Assembly: GCF_003002895.1 (NCBI RefSeq) | Contig: NZ_PVTI01000013.1 | Location: forward strand, 27,646 to 91,645 | Source of the DNA: Knoellia remsis | Lineage (GTDB): Bacteria > Actinomycetota > Actinomycetes > Actinomycetales > Dermatophilaceae | DNA: 64,000 nucleotides | Direction of reading: 5' to 3' | In this document: one piece after another, positions 25,965 through 38,688 of the stretch | How positions within the stretch are numbered: position 1 is the first letter of the stretch | Layout of the letters: each line of letters begins with the position of its first letter | Notes under the pieces: generated by a model | The model's database searches: none | What the model was told of the DNA's origin: nothing | Seen by the model: the letters and a program-made list of their open reading frames with translations, nothing else | Made by a program: the position numbers and the translations under genes

Positions 25965-26039
25965 GCCCCCGTGGCCCAACTGGCAGAGGCAGGCGACTTA
26001 AAATCGCTCCCGGTGCGGGTTCGACTCCCGTCGGGGGCA
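25965..26039 (+). tRNA. tRNA-Leu(UAA)
   Basis: The acceptor GCCCCCG (25965-25971) pairs with CGGGGGC (26032-26038), discriminator A. The anticodon loop CTTAAAA gives TAA. The T loop is TTCGACT. CC but not CCA follows. The variable region is only about 8 nt, although leucine tRNAs normally carry a long variable arm, so identity as a normal elongator is less certain. CATACT (25953-25958) ends 6 nt before the 5' end and probably is the -10 box; it is part of a GGCATAC motif. Confidence 0.8.
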
Positions 26040-26182
26040 CCGTGTGGGGTGCCACGCTCGCGATCGTTGTCCACAGGTGACCGTGCTCGGCGAGGATTCG
26101 GGAACGTTCCGAGGCACTTTCACGGTTGAATGGGGTGACGACGTGGCGGAACGCCGCCGCGCCAGACACCACGGAGGACACG

Positions 26183-27061
26183 ATGGCCAGCAACCCGGCC
26201 TTCAACCGACTCGAGCAGGACGCCCAGTCCGGCTACGCCGCGTTCCAGGAGCCCGGTCGCCAGGGCGGTGCGAACCCGAACAACCCGATGAACGTCTCCT
26301 ACGCCCAGCAGGGGATGGCCGACCAGTGGGGCAGCCAGCAGCAGCTCCAGGACATGTACAACCAGCCGTCCGCCGGCCCGGTGCAGACCGGTCGGGTGAC
26401 GATGGACGACGTCATCATGAAGACCCTCGGGCTCTTCGCGCTCGTCCTCGGCTTCGGCGCGGTGGGGTGGATCGTCGCGATGCGGAGCCCGGAGCTCGGC
26501 TTCATGCTGTGGATGGGCGGCATGATCGGCACGCTCGTGCTCGGTCTCGTGATCGCCTTCAAGAAGACGCTGAGCGTGCCGCTCATCGTGGGGTATGCCG
26601 TCCTCGAGGGCCTCTTCGTCGGTGCGGTCTCGCAGGTGTTCGAGGAGCGGTGGCCCGGTGTGGTCGCGACCGCGGCCGTCGCCACGGCGGCGACCTTCAT
26701 CGGCATGTTCTTGGCGTACAAGAGCGGTCTGATCAAGGTCACCGACAAGTTCCGTCGCATCGTGACGATGATGATCTTCGGCTACGCGATCTTCGCGGTG
26801 GTGAACTTCCTCTACGCCATGTTCTTCCCCGGTGCGCCGCAGTTCGGCTTCGGCGGCGACGGCCCGTTGGGCATCGCCATCTCGGTCTTCGCCGTCGGCC
26901 TCGCGTCGGTGTCGCTCGCGCTCGACTTCGACATGATCGACCGGGCCATCGCGACCGGCGCGCCGCAGAAGTACAGCTGGCTGCTCGCGCACGGCCTCAT
27001 CGTCACCGTCGTGTGGCTCTACATCGAGTTCCTGCGGCTCTTCGCGCGCATGCGCGAGTGA
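26183..27061 (+). CDS. Bax inhibitor-1 / YccA-family membrane protein
   Basis: The 292-residue protein begins with a 75-residue Gln/Asn-rich soluble tail, then seven hydrophobic segments, e.g. TLGLFALVLGFGAVGWIVAM, LGFMLWMGGMIGTLVLGLVI, VPLIVGYAVLEGLFVGAVSQ, VATAAVATAATFIGMFLAYK and WLLAHGLIVTVVWLYIEFLR. The LDFDMID stretch contains the acidic pair of the BI-1 calcium-leak channel family. ATG 26183 has GGAGGA 4 nt upstream. The next small gene overlaps its stop by GTGA. A role in membrane ion leak or protease control is inferred only from the family. Confidence 0.88.
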   Translation: MASNPAFNRLEQDAQSGYAAFQEPGRQGGANPNNPMNVSYAQQGMADQWGSQQQLQDMYNQPSAGPVQTGRVTMDDVIMKTLGLFALVLGFGAVGWIVAMRSPELGFMLWMGGMIGTLVLGLVIAFKKTLSVPLIVGYAVLEGLFVGAVSQVFEERWPGVVATAAVATAATFIGMFLAYKSGLIKVTDKFRRIVTMMIFGYAIFAVVNFLYAMFFPGAPQFGFGGDGPLGIAISVFAVGLASVSLALDFDMIDRAIATGAPQKYSWLLAHGLIVTVVWLYIEFLRLFARMRE

Positions 27062-27348
27062 CCGAGCCGCATCACGTGCAGCACCTTCCCGAGGACATCG
27101 ACCGGGAGCTCGAGCGCGTGGTCCGCAGGTGGCGTGAGCTGCCCGTGGACCGCGCGCTCGGCGCGTCCGGGGACGTGCGCGCCCTCGTCGACGAGCTGGC
27201 TGCAGCCACGGCGCCGGGGAGCGCCGTCCCGGACCTGGGGCCGAGTGTGCTGATGGACCAGCTGCGGGTGCTCGCGTGGGACGCGGCCGTGGCCGGTGTG
27301 CCGGACCTCGTGACCCGGCTCGCCGCGCTGCGCCGCGCCCTGCCCTGA
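27058..27348 (+). CDS. Small hypothetical protein
   Basis: The 96-residue soluble protein is coupled by a GTGA overlap to the BI-1-like gene. It is predicted helical with LPEDIDRELERVVRRWRELP near the start and VPDLVTRLAALRRALP at the end. No family was recognised. Its position suggests it is always made with its membrane neighbour. Codon use is normal for the region. Confidence 0.65.
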   Translation: MTEPHHVQHLPEDIDRELERVVRRWRELPVDRALGASGDVRALVDELAAATAPGSAVPDLGPSVLMDQLRVLAWDAAVAGVPDLVTRLAALRRALP

Positions 27349-27398
27349 GTGAGTCGACACTCGGTGGGGCGAGGGGGCTGGCAGCGGCGGGGGCGTGC

Positions 27399-28457
27399 TC
27401 AGGTGGGCTCGGGGGCGCCCGCCGCGTCGGCCGGCTCCGCGTCAGCCTTGGGGTCGCGCGCGGCGGGCACGGCGTCGTGCTGGCGGCGCAGCAGCACCGC
27501 CCACCGACCCCGCGGGCCCCGGGCCTGGCCGCCGACCTCGGTCGGAGCCACCTCGCTACCGGCGTCGCGCACGGCCTGACCGGCTGCGACCGCGACCGGC
27601 CCGACACCCTCGCCCCGCCGGGCCTCGGGCGGGCGGTCCGCGGTGTCCTGGCCCCAGACGCCGAGCGCGGCGCACACGGACGGCAGCAGCGCCGCGGCCG
27701 CGCGGGCATACCCGGCGGCCGACGGGTGGAAGCGGTCCTCGCTGAACATCGTCGCCGGCGACGCGGCGAACTCCTCGCCCAGCAGGTCACCGAGCGAGAC
27801 CGTGCGCCCGCCGGCCTCGACGACCGCGATGGTCTGGGCGGCGGCGAGGTCGCGGCTCCAGCGGCGGGCGAGCAGGCGCAGCGGCTGGGCGAGCGGCTCG
27901 ACGGTGCCGAGGTCGGGGCAGGTGCCGACGACGACCTCGCTGCCCAGCGCGCGGATCCGGCGCACGGTCACCTCGAGGTGTCGCACGGCCGTCGCCCGGT
28001 CGATGCGGTGCGTGACGTCGTTGGCGCCGATGAGGATGACGACGACGTCGGGGCGGGTGATCGTCTCGAGTCCGTTCGCGAGCTGGCGCTCGAGGTCGCT
28101 CGACTCGGCGCCGACGACGGCCCGGTTGGTCAGGTGCACTGGCCGCCCCATGAGCGCGCTCACGCCGCTCGCGATGATCGCGCCGATCGTCTCGTGCGGC
28201 CGACGCACCCCCATTCCAGCCGCCGTGGAGTCGCCGATGACGAGGATCTCGATGGGATCGCCGGGTCCGGCGCCGTAGGTGCCGTTGTCGTCCGGAGAGG
28301 TGTCGAAGGGGGTGCCGACGAGACGTCGCGCGACGTGCGCCTCGGCCTTGATGAGCCCGTAGCCCGCCGCGCCCAGCGCAGCCGCCGCCGTCGCGAGACC
28401 GCCGCCTCCGTATGCCGCGGTCGCCGCGATCTTGCGTGCCCGTCGTGCCCGTCCCAT
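27399..28457 (-). CDS. SGNH/GDSL-type hydrolase (secreted or membrane-attached)
   Basis: The 352-residue protein has a basic N-terminus and a hydrophobic stretch (YGGGGLATAAAALGAAGYGL, about 16-35) that could be a signal anchor. The SGNH motifs are present: block I VIGDSTAAGMG (Ser about 76), block II Gly in NRAVVGAESSDLERQL, block III VVVILIGANDVTH, and block V EDRFHPSAAGYARAA with the Asp-x-x-His pair. It is expected to be an esterase or lipase, perhaps acting on cell-envelope esters. The C-terminal 80 residues are Ala/Glu-rich and look disordered. It is divergent from cystathionine beta-synthase; three GGCATAC sites lie in the 157-nt gap. Confidence 0.85.
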   Translation of the reverse strand: MGRARRARKIAATAAYGGGGLATAAAALGAAGYGLIKAEAHVARRLVGTPFDTSPDDNGTYGAGPGDPIEILVIGDSTAAGMGVRRPHETIGAIIASGVSALMGRPVHLTNRAVVGAESSDLERQLANGLETITRPDVVVILIGANDVTHRIDRATAVRHLEVTVRRIRALGSEVVVGTCPDLGTVEPLAQPLRLLARRWSRDLAAAQTIAVVEAGGRTVSLGDLLGEEFAASPATMFSEDRFHPSAAGYARAAAALLPSVCAALGVWGQDTADRPPEARRGEGVGPVAVAAGQAVRDAGSEVAPTEVGGQARGPRGRWAVLLRRQHDAVPAARDPKADAEPADAAGAPEPT

Positions 28458-28614
28458 GGCCGGTCCTTCGCCTCCTTCGTCGCTCCTGACACGCTAACGC
28501 CCGGCGAGGTGACCCACGTTCCCGGGCGGGCGGCATACGGACGACGCGGGCGCGGCATACGCATCCGGTGGGCGGGCGGCATACGGCTCCCGCGAACGAT
28601 GCGAGACTGGAGGC

Positions 28615-30000
<1,386 letters not shown>

Positions 30001-30040
30001 GGCGCGCTGGGCTCGTCGAGGCCCGAGCGGACGGAACTCT

Positions 30041-30101
30041 GAGGGTCCGGAGGGAAAGTTTCCCTCCGGACCCTCTCGTTGTGCTCCCCAGGAGCAAAAC
30101 G
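30041..30101. repeat. Double-hairpin element, copy 1
   Basis: A perfect 35-nt palindrome with 17-bp arms centred on AAAGTTT (30041-30075; arms start GAGGGTCCGGAGGG) is followed by a second hairpin TGCTCC-CCA-GGAGCA (30082-30096) closed by CGTT/AACG. The same pair occurs at 44023-44082 with compensating base changes. It lies 40 nt after the CBS gene stop and probably terminates transcription. Confidence 0.8.
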
Positions 30102-30111
30102 ACATGGGCCC

Positions 30112-30151
30112 TTGCCACGGCGCACTTTACAAGTCATAGTGATTTGTAAAG
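30112..30151 (+). promoter_or_regulatory. alkB promoter with inverted-repeat operator
   Basis: TTGCCA (30112-30117) and CATAGT (30135-30140) are 17 nt apart and make a good -35/-10 pair. The inverted repeat CTTTACAA (30125-30132) / TTGTAAAG (30144-30151) surrounds the -10. A TetR dimer bound there would block the promoter; the repressor gene directly downstream of alkB is the natural candidate. Confidence 0.7.
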
Positions 30152-30187
30152 CGGGTCGTGGCGGCCCGCCCGGCAAGGAGGCCGACC

Positions 30188-31639
30188 ATGACCGCGAACG
30201 CAGGCACCGACACAGGCGCGAACGCGACTGTCCCGCAGGGTTCGACGCAGCAGTGGACCGACAAGAAGCGCTACCTCTGGCTCATCGGGCTCGTCGTGCC
30301 GTCGCTGGCGTTCCTCGGCATCGGGATGTACGAGCTGACCGGCTGGAAGGTCTGGTTCTGGCTCGGGCCGATCGTCGTCCTCGGCATCGTCCCGGCCATC
30401 GACCTCGTCGCCGGGCTCGACCGCTCCAACCCGCCCGACGACGTCATCGAGGCGCTCGAGAAGGATCGCTACTACCGCTGGATCACCTACGCCTACCTGC
30501 CGATCCAGTACGCCGGCTTCGTCGGGGCGATGTGGATCATCGGGACCGACGCGATCTCCGGGCTAACCGTCCTCGACAAGGTCGGGCTCGCCGTCTCGAT
30601 CGGCTGCATCGGTGGCATCGGCATCAACACCGCGCACGAGCTCGGCCACAAGCGGGAGGCCAACGAGCGCTGGCTGAGCAAGATCGCGCTCGCGCAGAGC
30701 TTCTACGGGCACTTCTACATCGAGCACAACCGCGGGCACCACGTGCGCGTCGCGACGCCCGAGGACCCGGCGTCGTCGCGGGTCGGCGAGAACTTCTACC
30801 AGTTCTGGCCGCGCACGGTGTGGGGCTCTCTGAAGAGTGCATGGGGCCTCGAGGCCCGCCGCATCGCCCGCCGCAAGCAGCACCCGTTCCGTCTCTCGAA
30901 CGACGTCCTCAACGCCTGGCTCATGTCGGCGGTGCTCTGGGGCGCGCTGCTGCTCTGGCTGGGCTGGGGGATCCTGCCCTACCTTGTCATCCAGGCCGTG
31001 GTCGGCTTCACCCTGCTCGAGGTCGTCAACTACATGGAGCACTACGGGATGCTGCGCCAGCGTGTCGCCTACGGAGAGAAGTCGCGCTACGAGCGGGTCG
31101 ACCCGTCGCACTCGTGGAACTCCAACAACATCGCGACCAACGTCCTGCTCTACCACCTGCAGCGGCACAGCGACCACCACGCGAACCCGACGCGGCGCTA
31201 CCAGACGTTGCGCGACTTCGAGGAGTCGCCGGTCCTGCCGACGGGGTATGCCGGGATGATCGTCCTCGCGCTCGTCCCCTTCGTGTGGCGCCGCGTGATG
31301 GACCCGCGTGTGCTGCGGCACTTCGACGGTGACCTCTCGCGAGCGAACCTCTCGCCACGCAAGCGCGAGCGGCTGCTCGCGCAGTACCCGCCGCCGGTGC
31401 GGTCGCTCGTGGGTGCCGGGCCCGGTGAGGGCGGGTATGCCGGTGCGCCGACTGTCGAGGAGATCCTCGCCGCCCGCTGTCCCGGGTGTGGCTACACCTA
31501 CGACGTCGTCGCGGGGGAGGAGCGCGAGGGTTTCGCCGCCGGCACGGCGTGGTCGCAGATTCCCGACGACTGGTGCTGCCCGGACTGCGGGGTACGCGAG
31601 AAGGTCGACTTCGTGGCGGTGGATCCGCAGGTTGCATGA
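30188..31639 (+). CDS. alkB: Alkane 1-monooxygenase (AlkB) with C-terminal fused rubredoxin
   Basis: The 483-residue integral-membrane di-iron enzyme hydroxylates the end of n-alkanes. Its histidine boxes are HELGH (about 150-154), EHNRGHH (about 178-184), the NYMEHYG motif and RHSDHH (about 326-331). Membrane helices include LWLIGLVVPSLAFLGIGMYE and AWLMSAVLWGALLLWLGWGI. The last 55 residues are a rubredoxin with two metal pairs, CPGCGYTYD and CCPDCGVREKVDF, so the electron carrier is fused to the oxygenase. Such fusions are known in some actinobacterial AlkB proteins. ATG 30188 follows AAGGAGG. A TetR gene follows 7 nt downstream and an operator overlaps its promoter. Intracytoplasmic membrane location is expected. 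Confidence 0.95.
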   Translation: MTANAGTDTGANATVPQGSTQQWTDKKRYLWLIGLVVPSLAFLGIGMYELTGWKVWFWLGPIVVLGIVPAIDLVAGLDRSNPPDDVIEALEKDRYYRWITYAYLPIQYAGFVGAMWIIGTDAISGLTVLDKVGLAVSIGCIGGIGINTAHELGHKREANERWLSKIALAQSFYGHFYIEHNRGHHVRVATPEDPASSRVGENFYQFWPRTVWGSLKSAWGLEARRIARRKQHPFRLSNDVLNAWLMSAVLWGALLLWLGWGILPYLVIQAVVGFTLLEVVNYMEHYGMLRQRVAYGEKSRYERVDPSHSWNSNNIATNVLLYHLQRHSDHHANPTRRYQTLRDFEESPVLPTGYAGMIVLALVPFVWRRVMDPRVLRHFDGDLSRANLSPRKRERLLAQYPPPVRSLVGAGPGEGGYAGAPTVEEILAARCPGCGYTYDVVAGEEREGFAAGTAWSQIPDDWCCPDCGVREKVDFVAVDPQVA

Positions 31640-31646
31640 TGGATCG

Positions 31647-32309
31647 GTGAGTCCGTCCTCGTCCGCGTCCTCGTCGCCGGCAGCTGCCGCGCGGTCGCCC
31701 CGATCCTCGACGCCGCTGCGCGAGCGCATCGTCGAGGCGGCCGCCGAGCTCACTGTCGCCGACGGGTGGGCGGCGGTGACGATGAGCCGGCTCGCGGACC
31801 GGGTCGGCGTGAGCCGGCAGACCGTGTACAACGAGGTCGGTGCGAAACCCGAGCTGGCCCAGGCTCTCGTGCTGTGGGAGCTCGGGCACTTCCTCGAGGC
31901 GGTCAACGCCGGGTTCGACGAGCGGCCTGCCGGTGGGGGTGCGGCAGCGTCGAGTGGGGGAGGGAGTGACCGCGACGAGCTCGTCGCCGCGGCAGAGATC
32001 GCCTGCCGCAACGTCTTCGAGCGCGCCGAGAGCAACGAGCTGATGCGCGCCATCCTGCTCGCCGACCACGGCGCCGACACCGAGCTGCTGCCGCTGCTCA
32101 CGACACGGGCGGACTCGCTTGCGGACGCGGCGGTGACGGTCGTCGAAGGGCGCGTCGCGGCATACGACCACGGCCTCGACGACACGCGGCTGCACGGTCT
32201 CATCGACGTGCTCGTCCGTCTTGTCCTCTCCTACGTCATGCGTCCGCAGGGGTCGCCCGCGCAGATGGCCGAGCTCATCGCGTGGACGGTGGCGCGCGTG
32301 CTGCGCTGA
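31647..32309 (+). CDS. TetR-family repressor next to alkB (AlkU-like)
   Basis: The 220-residue protein starts with a Ser/Ala-rich tail, then the TetR HTH at about 27-72 (RERIVEAAAELTVADGWAAV, TMSRLADRVGVSRQTVYNEV, GAKPELAQALVLWEL). The C-terminal ligand domain includes RNVFERAESNELMRAILLAD and ends in ELIAWTVARVLR. GTG 31647 was chosen because CATGAT ends 6 nt before it, so a leaderless transcript or read-through from alkB are both possible. TetR regulators located after alkB-rubredoxin genes are known to control alkane oxidation in actinobacteria; by position it should bind the CTTTACAA inverted repeat. Confidence 0.88.
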   Translation: MSPSSSASSSPAAAARSPRSSTPLRERIVEAAAELTVADGWAAVTMSRLADRVGVSRQTVYNEVGAKPELAQALVLWELGHFLEAVNAGFDERPAGGGAAASSGGGSDRDELVAAAEIACRNVFERAESNELMRAILLADHGADTELLPLLTTRADSLADAAVTVVEGRVAAYDHGLDDTRLHGLIDVLVRLVLSYVMRPQGSPAQMAELIAWTVARVLR

Positions 32310-32478
32310 GCCGCGACCGGGCGAGGGGCGTCGGCGCGCTCACAGCGAACGATCAGGCAGCAGGCCACCGTGGGTGCGTCCGACGCGTTAGCGTCGAGGG
32401 CGAGGTGGACGCAGGCGGCCGCCCGGCCGCCCCACCGGGGCCCATCGGGCCGCCACGAGCAAGGAGTGAGCACCCCGC

Positions 32479-35176
<2,698 letters not shown>

Positions 35177-35272
35177 GACGTGCTGGGCACCGTGCCGGCG
35201 CACTGACCTGCGCGCGGATTGGACGGGCGCCGAACCCCCGCCCCGCGCCCGGGCCGTGGCACGCTGGCACGC

Positions 35273-35554
35273 ATGACTGGTTGGTGGTGGCTCGTCGTCG
35301 TCCTCGCCGTGGTCGGCGTGCTCCTGCTCGTCGTCGGCTTCCTGCAGATGCGCGGCGCCAAGCCCACGCCCGGGATCAAGGGCGGCTTCGGTGGCCCACC
35401 GGGCAGCTCGGACGTCGGCTCCCACCCCGGGTTCGAGGCGCCGGGCCCACGGGATCACTGGAAGGTCGGCGCGCCGCTGCGCATCGCCGGGTTCGCAGCC
35501 ATCCTCACCGCCGCACTCATCGGCCTGGTCCTCACGATCAGCAAGGCCCTCTGA
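35273..35554 (+). CDS. Small two-helix membrane protein, hypothetical
   Basis: The 93-residue protein has an N-terminal helix WWWLVVVLAVVGVLLLVVGF (about 4-23) and a C-terminal helix IAGFAAILTAALIGLVLTI (about 71-89), with a Gly/Pro-rich loop between. No family was recognised. The start ATG 35273 is the first residue of a natural signal-anchor. It is convergent with the GNAT gene 15 nt downstream. Confidence 0.65.
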   Translation: MTGWWWLVVVLAVVGVLLLVVGFLQMRGAKPTPGIKGGFGGPPGSSDVGSHPGFEAPGPRDHWKVGAPLRIAGFAAILTAALIGLVLTISKAL

Positions 35555-35569
35555 ACGGACCCTGCTGGT

Positions 35570-36142
35570 TCAGGCACGCGGGTCGGACTCGAGCATCGCC
35601 ATGTAGTGCACGTCGACCCACGCGCCGTCGAAGAGCAGCGCGTCGCGCCCCGTTCCCTCGTGGACGAACCCGACCTTCTCGTAGACGTGCCGCGCCCGCG
35701 GGTTGAAGTCATAGACCTCGAGCGTGATCCGGTGCAGCCCGAGCTCGCGGAACCCGTGGTCGACGATGAGGCGGGTCGCCTCCGTGCCGAGGCCCCGCCC
35801 GCGACCCGCGGCCCCGATGAGGGTCCGGAACCAGCACGACCGGTTCGCCTCGTCCCACCCGGCCAGCACCACCTCGCCGACGAGGTCGCCACTCGCCCGG
35901 TCGACGACGCCGAGGACGAGCCGGTCCTCGGCCTCCGCCCACTCCCCGTAGATCTCGCGCAGTCGCTCCAGCGGCATGCCCTCGGGCTGCTCGTCCCTTG
36001 ACCCCACCGATCCCGTCAGCCGCGCGATCTCGTCGTCGGCGCGGATGATCGCGTCGATGAGGTCGGCGTCCTCGGCGCGGATCGGGCGCAGGGTCACGAG
36101 CTCGCCTTCGAGCGTCGGCTTCACCGAGAAGGTGGAGGTCAT
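35570..36142 (-). CDS. GNAT-family N-acetyltransferase
   Basis: The 190-residue protein matches the RimJ/RimL type of GNAT enzyme: LEGELVTLRPIRAEDADLID at the start, DLVGEVVLAGWDEANRSCWF, the acetyl-CoA loop AAGRGRGLGTEATRLIVDHG (Q/RxxGxG/A) and ELGLHRITLEVYDFNPRARHVYEKVGF near the end. The N-terminal extension starting at GTG 36160 was not used because homology starts at MTSTFSV. It could acetylate protein N-termini or small amines; the substrate is unknown. It is transcribed in the same direction as msrA, which lies upstream of it. Confidence 0.85.
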   Translation of the reverse strand: MTSTFSVKPTLEGELVTLRPIRAEDADLIDAIIRADDEIARLTGSVGSRDEQPEGMPLERLREIYGEWAEAEDRLVLGVVDRASGDLVGEVVLAGWDEANRSCWFRTLIGAAGRGRGLGTEATRLIVDHGFRELGLHRITLEVYDFNPRARHVYEKVGFVHEGTGRDALLFDGAWVDVHYMAMLESDPRA

Positions 36143-36214
36143 GGGACCGCACTGTGCCACGCGAGGCGCGCGGACGGCATACGAGATGGCGCGCCCGTAG
36201 GGCGCTTCATTGGA

Positions 36215-36907
36215 TCAGGCGGGCGGGACGATGTCGGTCTGCGCGGGCAGGTTCGCGACGCCGACGGGGCAGGTCAGACCGTTCGGGCCGTGGTTGCAGT
36301 AGCCGTTCGGGTTCTTGTGCAGGTACTGCTGGTGGTAGTCCTCCGCGTAGTAGAACGGGCCCACCTCGTCGGCGGACGCGAGCTGGGTCGTGATCTCGCC
36401 GCCACCGACGCGCGTCACCTCACCCTGGAAGGCCTCGCGGGTCGCGCGCGCGGCCCGCTCCTGCTCCGGGGTGGTCCAGAAGATCGCGGAGCGGTATGCC
36501 GTGCCGATGTCGTTGCCCTGGCGGTTGCCCTGCGTGGGGTCGTGGTTCTCCCAGAAGGCCTTGAGGAGGAGCTCGGGGGTGGTCTGCGTCGGGTCGTAGG
36601 CGACGAGGACGGTCTCGGCGTGGCCGGTGCGGCCGGTGCACGTCTCCTCGTAGGTCGGGTTCGGCGTGTAGCCGCCCATGTAGCCGGCGGCCGTCGTCAC
36701 GACACCGGGGAGCTTCCAGAAGATGCGCTCGGCACCCCAGAAGCAGCCCATCGCGACGTAGAGCACCTCGGTGCCCTCCGGCCACGGACCCTCGAGCGGC
36801 GTGCCAAGCACCTCGTGCGTGGTCGGCACGGTGAACGGTCGGGTGTCCCGACCGCGCAGCGCCTCCTCCGCGGTGGGCATCGTCGTCTTGGCGCGCGAGC
36901 CGAACAT
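36215..36907 (-). CDS. msrA: Peptide methionine sulfoxide reductase A
   Basis: MsrA reduces methionine-S-sulfoxide in proteins. The 230-residue protein has the active-site motif [17 protein letters not shown] with catalytic Cys 55, the [20 protein letters not shown] and [12 protein letters not shown] blocks, and the [14 protein letters not shown] end with a resolving Cys, then one more Cys in GLTCPVG. ATG at 36907 has AAGGAG 5 nt upstream on the minus strand. The first 40 residues are the extra N-terminal part common in actinobacterial MsrA. Confidence 0.96.
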   Translation of the reverse strand: MFGSRAKTTMPTAEEALRGRDTRPFTVPTTHEVLGTPLEGPWPEGTEVLYVAMGCFWGAERIFWKLPGVVTTAAGYMGGYTPNPTYEETCTGRTGHAETVLVAYDPTQTTPELLLKAFWENHDPTQGNRQGNDIGTAYRSAIFWTTPEQERAARATREAFQGEVTRVGGGEITTQLASADEVGPFYYAEDYHQQYLHKNPNGYCNHGPNGLTCPVGVANLPAQTDIVPPA

Positions 36908-37006
36908 CGGGACTCCTTCGGTGAGGGGGCTGCGGACCTGCTGTTCAGTGCAATGCCCGGGTCGAGGCAATGATTCCCCGTGGGAGCAGCAACGGGGCGC
37001 TCACGA

Positions 37007-37043
37007 CAGTGCGCCCGCCCACACGCGGTGGACGGGCGCACTG
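37007..37043 (-). terminator. Terminator after GlsB-like gene
   Basis: CAGTGCGCCCG (37007-37017) pairs exactly with CGGGCGCACTG (37033-37043). It lies 13 nt beyond the stop of the minus-strand GlsB/YeaQ gene. A second small hairpin CCCCGT/ACGGGG is at 36976-36996. Confidence 0.65.
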
Positions 37044-37055
37044 GCGACGGCGGGG

Positions 37056-37331
37056 TCAGACGCGCGAGCGACCGCCCGTGAGCGCCTTGACGCCGAAGAT
37101 CAGCAGGCATGCGCCCGCGATGGCGGTGAGGAACGTGAAGATCAGTCCCGCGCCGTCGGTGTCGACGCCGAGCAGGCTCAGCAGGAAGCCACCGATGAAG
37201 GCGCCGACGATGCCGACGATGATGTTGAGCAGAACGCCCTGCTCCGCATCGGTCTTCATGACCTTGCTGGCGATCCAGCCGGCGAGGCCGCCGATGATGA
37301 TCCAACCGATGATGCCGAGAGTGCCTGGCAT
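37056..37331 (-). CDS. GlsB/YeaQ/YmgE-family stress membrane protein
   Basis: The 91-residue protein has three hydrophobic glycine-rich helices: LGIIGWIIIGGLAGWIASKV, VLLNIIVGIVGAFIGGFLLS and GLIFTFLTAIAGACLLIFGV. This is the transglycosylase-associated (Tag/GlsB/YeaQ) family of small stress proteins; it is not an enzyme. AGGAGGGA precedes ATG 37331. It is monocistronic. Confidence 0.9.
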   Translation of the reverse strand: MPGTLGIIGWIIIGGLAGWIASKVMKTDAEQGVLLNIIVGIVGAFIGGFLLSLLGVDTDGAGLIFTFLTAIAGACLLIFGVKALTGGRSRV

Positions 37332-37480
37332 GGTTCCCTCCTGGGGAAGTCGAGACGTCCCGCCTGGTCAGCGGGCTTCTCCCTGCACCATACCCAGCCT
37401 GACCTGCGGGTATTCATGAACCTGATCGGCCGCGCGGGTGCCGGGCACGGGCAGGCGAGCGGGCGGCATACGCTGACCCC

Positions 37481-38680
37481 ATGACCGACTCGAGCAGTGT
37501 CCAGGGCCTCGGCTTCTCGTCCCGCGCCATCCACGCCGGCCAGGACCCGGACCCCACGACGGGCGCGGTCGTCACCCCGATCTACCAGGTGTCGACGTAC
37601 AAGCAGGACGGCATCGGCGGCTTCCGCGGCGGCTACGAGTACAGCCGCAGCGCCAACCCGACCCGGACCGCGCTCGAGACCGGGTTCGCCTCGCTCGAGG
37701 GTGGCGAGCGCGGGTTCGCGTTCGCGTCCGGGCTCGCCGCCGAGGACACGATCCTGCGCGCGCTGCTCGCGCCCGGCGACCACGTCGTCGTGCCGTCCGA
37801 CGCCTACGGCGGCACCTACCGCCTCTTCAACCGCGTCCTGAAGCCGTGGGGCGTCGAGCACACCATCGCTGCCATCCCCGACACCGAGGCCGTGCGCGCC
37901 GCGATCCAGCCGGGGAAGACACGCGTGATCTGGGTCGAGACGCCGACGAACCCCCTGCTCGGCATCGCCGACATCGAGGCGCTCGCGCAGGTCGCGCACG
38001 ATGCGGGTGCCCTGCTCGTCGTCGACAACACCTTCGCCTCGCCCTACCTCCAGCAGCCGCTCGCGCTCGGCGCCGACATCGTCATGCACTCGACGACGAA
38101 GTACTGCGGCGGACACTCCGACGTCGTCGGCGGCGCGGTCGTCGTGGCCGAGGGCGTCACGGTCCCGTGGTTCGACGACGAGCCCGCCGCGGACCGGATC
38201 GCGTTCCACCAGAACTCGATGGGCGCCATCGCGGGCCCGTTCGACTCATGGGTCGTGCAGCGCGGCCTCAAGACGCTCGCGGTGCGGATGGACCGGCACT
38301 GCGACAACGCCGAGAAGGTCGTCGAGTTCCTCCAGGGCCACGACGGCGTCACCGAGGTCATCTACCCCGGCCTGCCCGAGCACCCCGGCCACGAGGTCGC
38401 GAAGCGGCAGATGAAGCGCTTCGGCGGCATGGTCGCGTTCCGCGTCAAGGGTGGCGAGGACGTCGCGGTCAAGGTGTGCGCCGAGACGCAGCTGTGGACG
38501 CTCGGTGAGTCCCTCGGCGGCGTCGAGTCGCTCATCGAGCACCCGGGCCGCATGACGCACGCGTCCGTCGCGGGGACCGAGCTCGAGGTTCCGGCCGACC
38601 TCATCCGCCTCTCGGTCGGCATCGAGGACGTCGACGACCTCATCGCGGACCTGAAGCAGGCGCTCGACCGGCTCACCTGA
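37481..38680 (+). CDS. metB: Cystathionine gamma-synthase / gamma-lyase (PLP)
   Basis: The 399-residue Cys/Met-metabolism PLP enzyme has SRAIHAGQDPDPTTGAVVTP, the EYSRSANPTRTALETGFASL block, TPTNPLLGIADI, and the PLP lysine in HSTTKYCGGHSDVVGG (K207). The end SVGIEDVDDLIADLKQAL is typical. Actinobacterial members can act as synthase (O-succinyl/acetylhomoserine to cystathionine) or lyase; sequence alone does not decide, and the presence of cystathionine beta-synthase favours a role in cysteine formation too. TACGCT (37469-37474) ends 6 nt before ATG 37481 and overlaps a GGCATAC site, which suggests a leaderless transcript. Confidence 0.9.
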   Translation: MTDSSSVQGLGFSSRAIHAGQDPDPTTGAVVTPIYQVSTYKQDGIGGFRGGYEYSRSANPTRTALETGFASLEGGERGFAFASGLAAEDTILRALLAPGDHVVVPSDAYGGTYRLFNRVLKPWGVEHTIAAIPDTEAVRAAIQPGKTRVIWVETPTNPLLGIADIEALAQVAHDAGALLVVDNTFASPYLQQPLALGADIVMHSTTKYCGGHSDVVGGAVVVAEGVTVPWFDDEPAADRIAFHQNSMGAIAGPFDSWVVQRGLKTLAVRMDRHCDNAEKVVEFLQGHDGVTEVIYPGLPEHPGHEVAKRQMKRFGGMVAFRVKGGEDVAVKVCAETQLWTLGESLGGVESLIEHPGRMTHASVAGTELEVPADLIRLSVGIEDVDDLIADLKQALDRLT

Positions 38681-38688
38681 GTCGTCCC

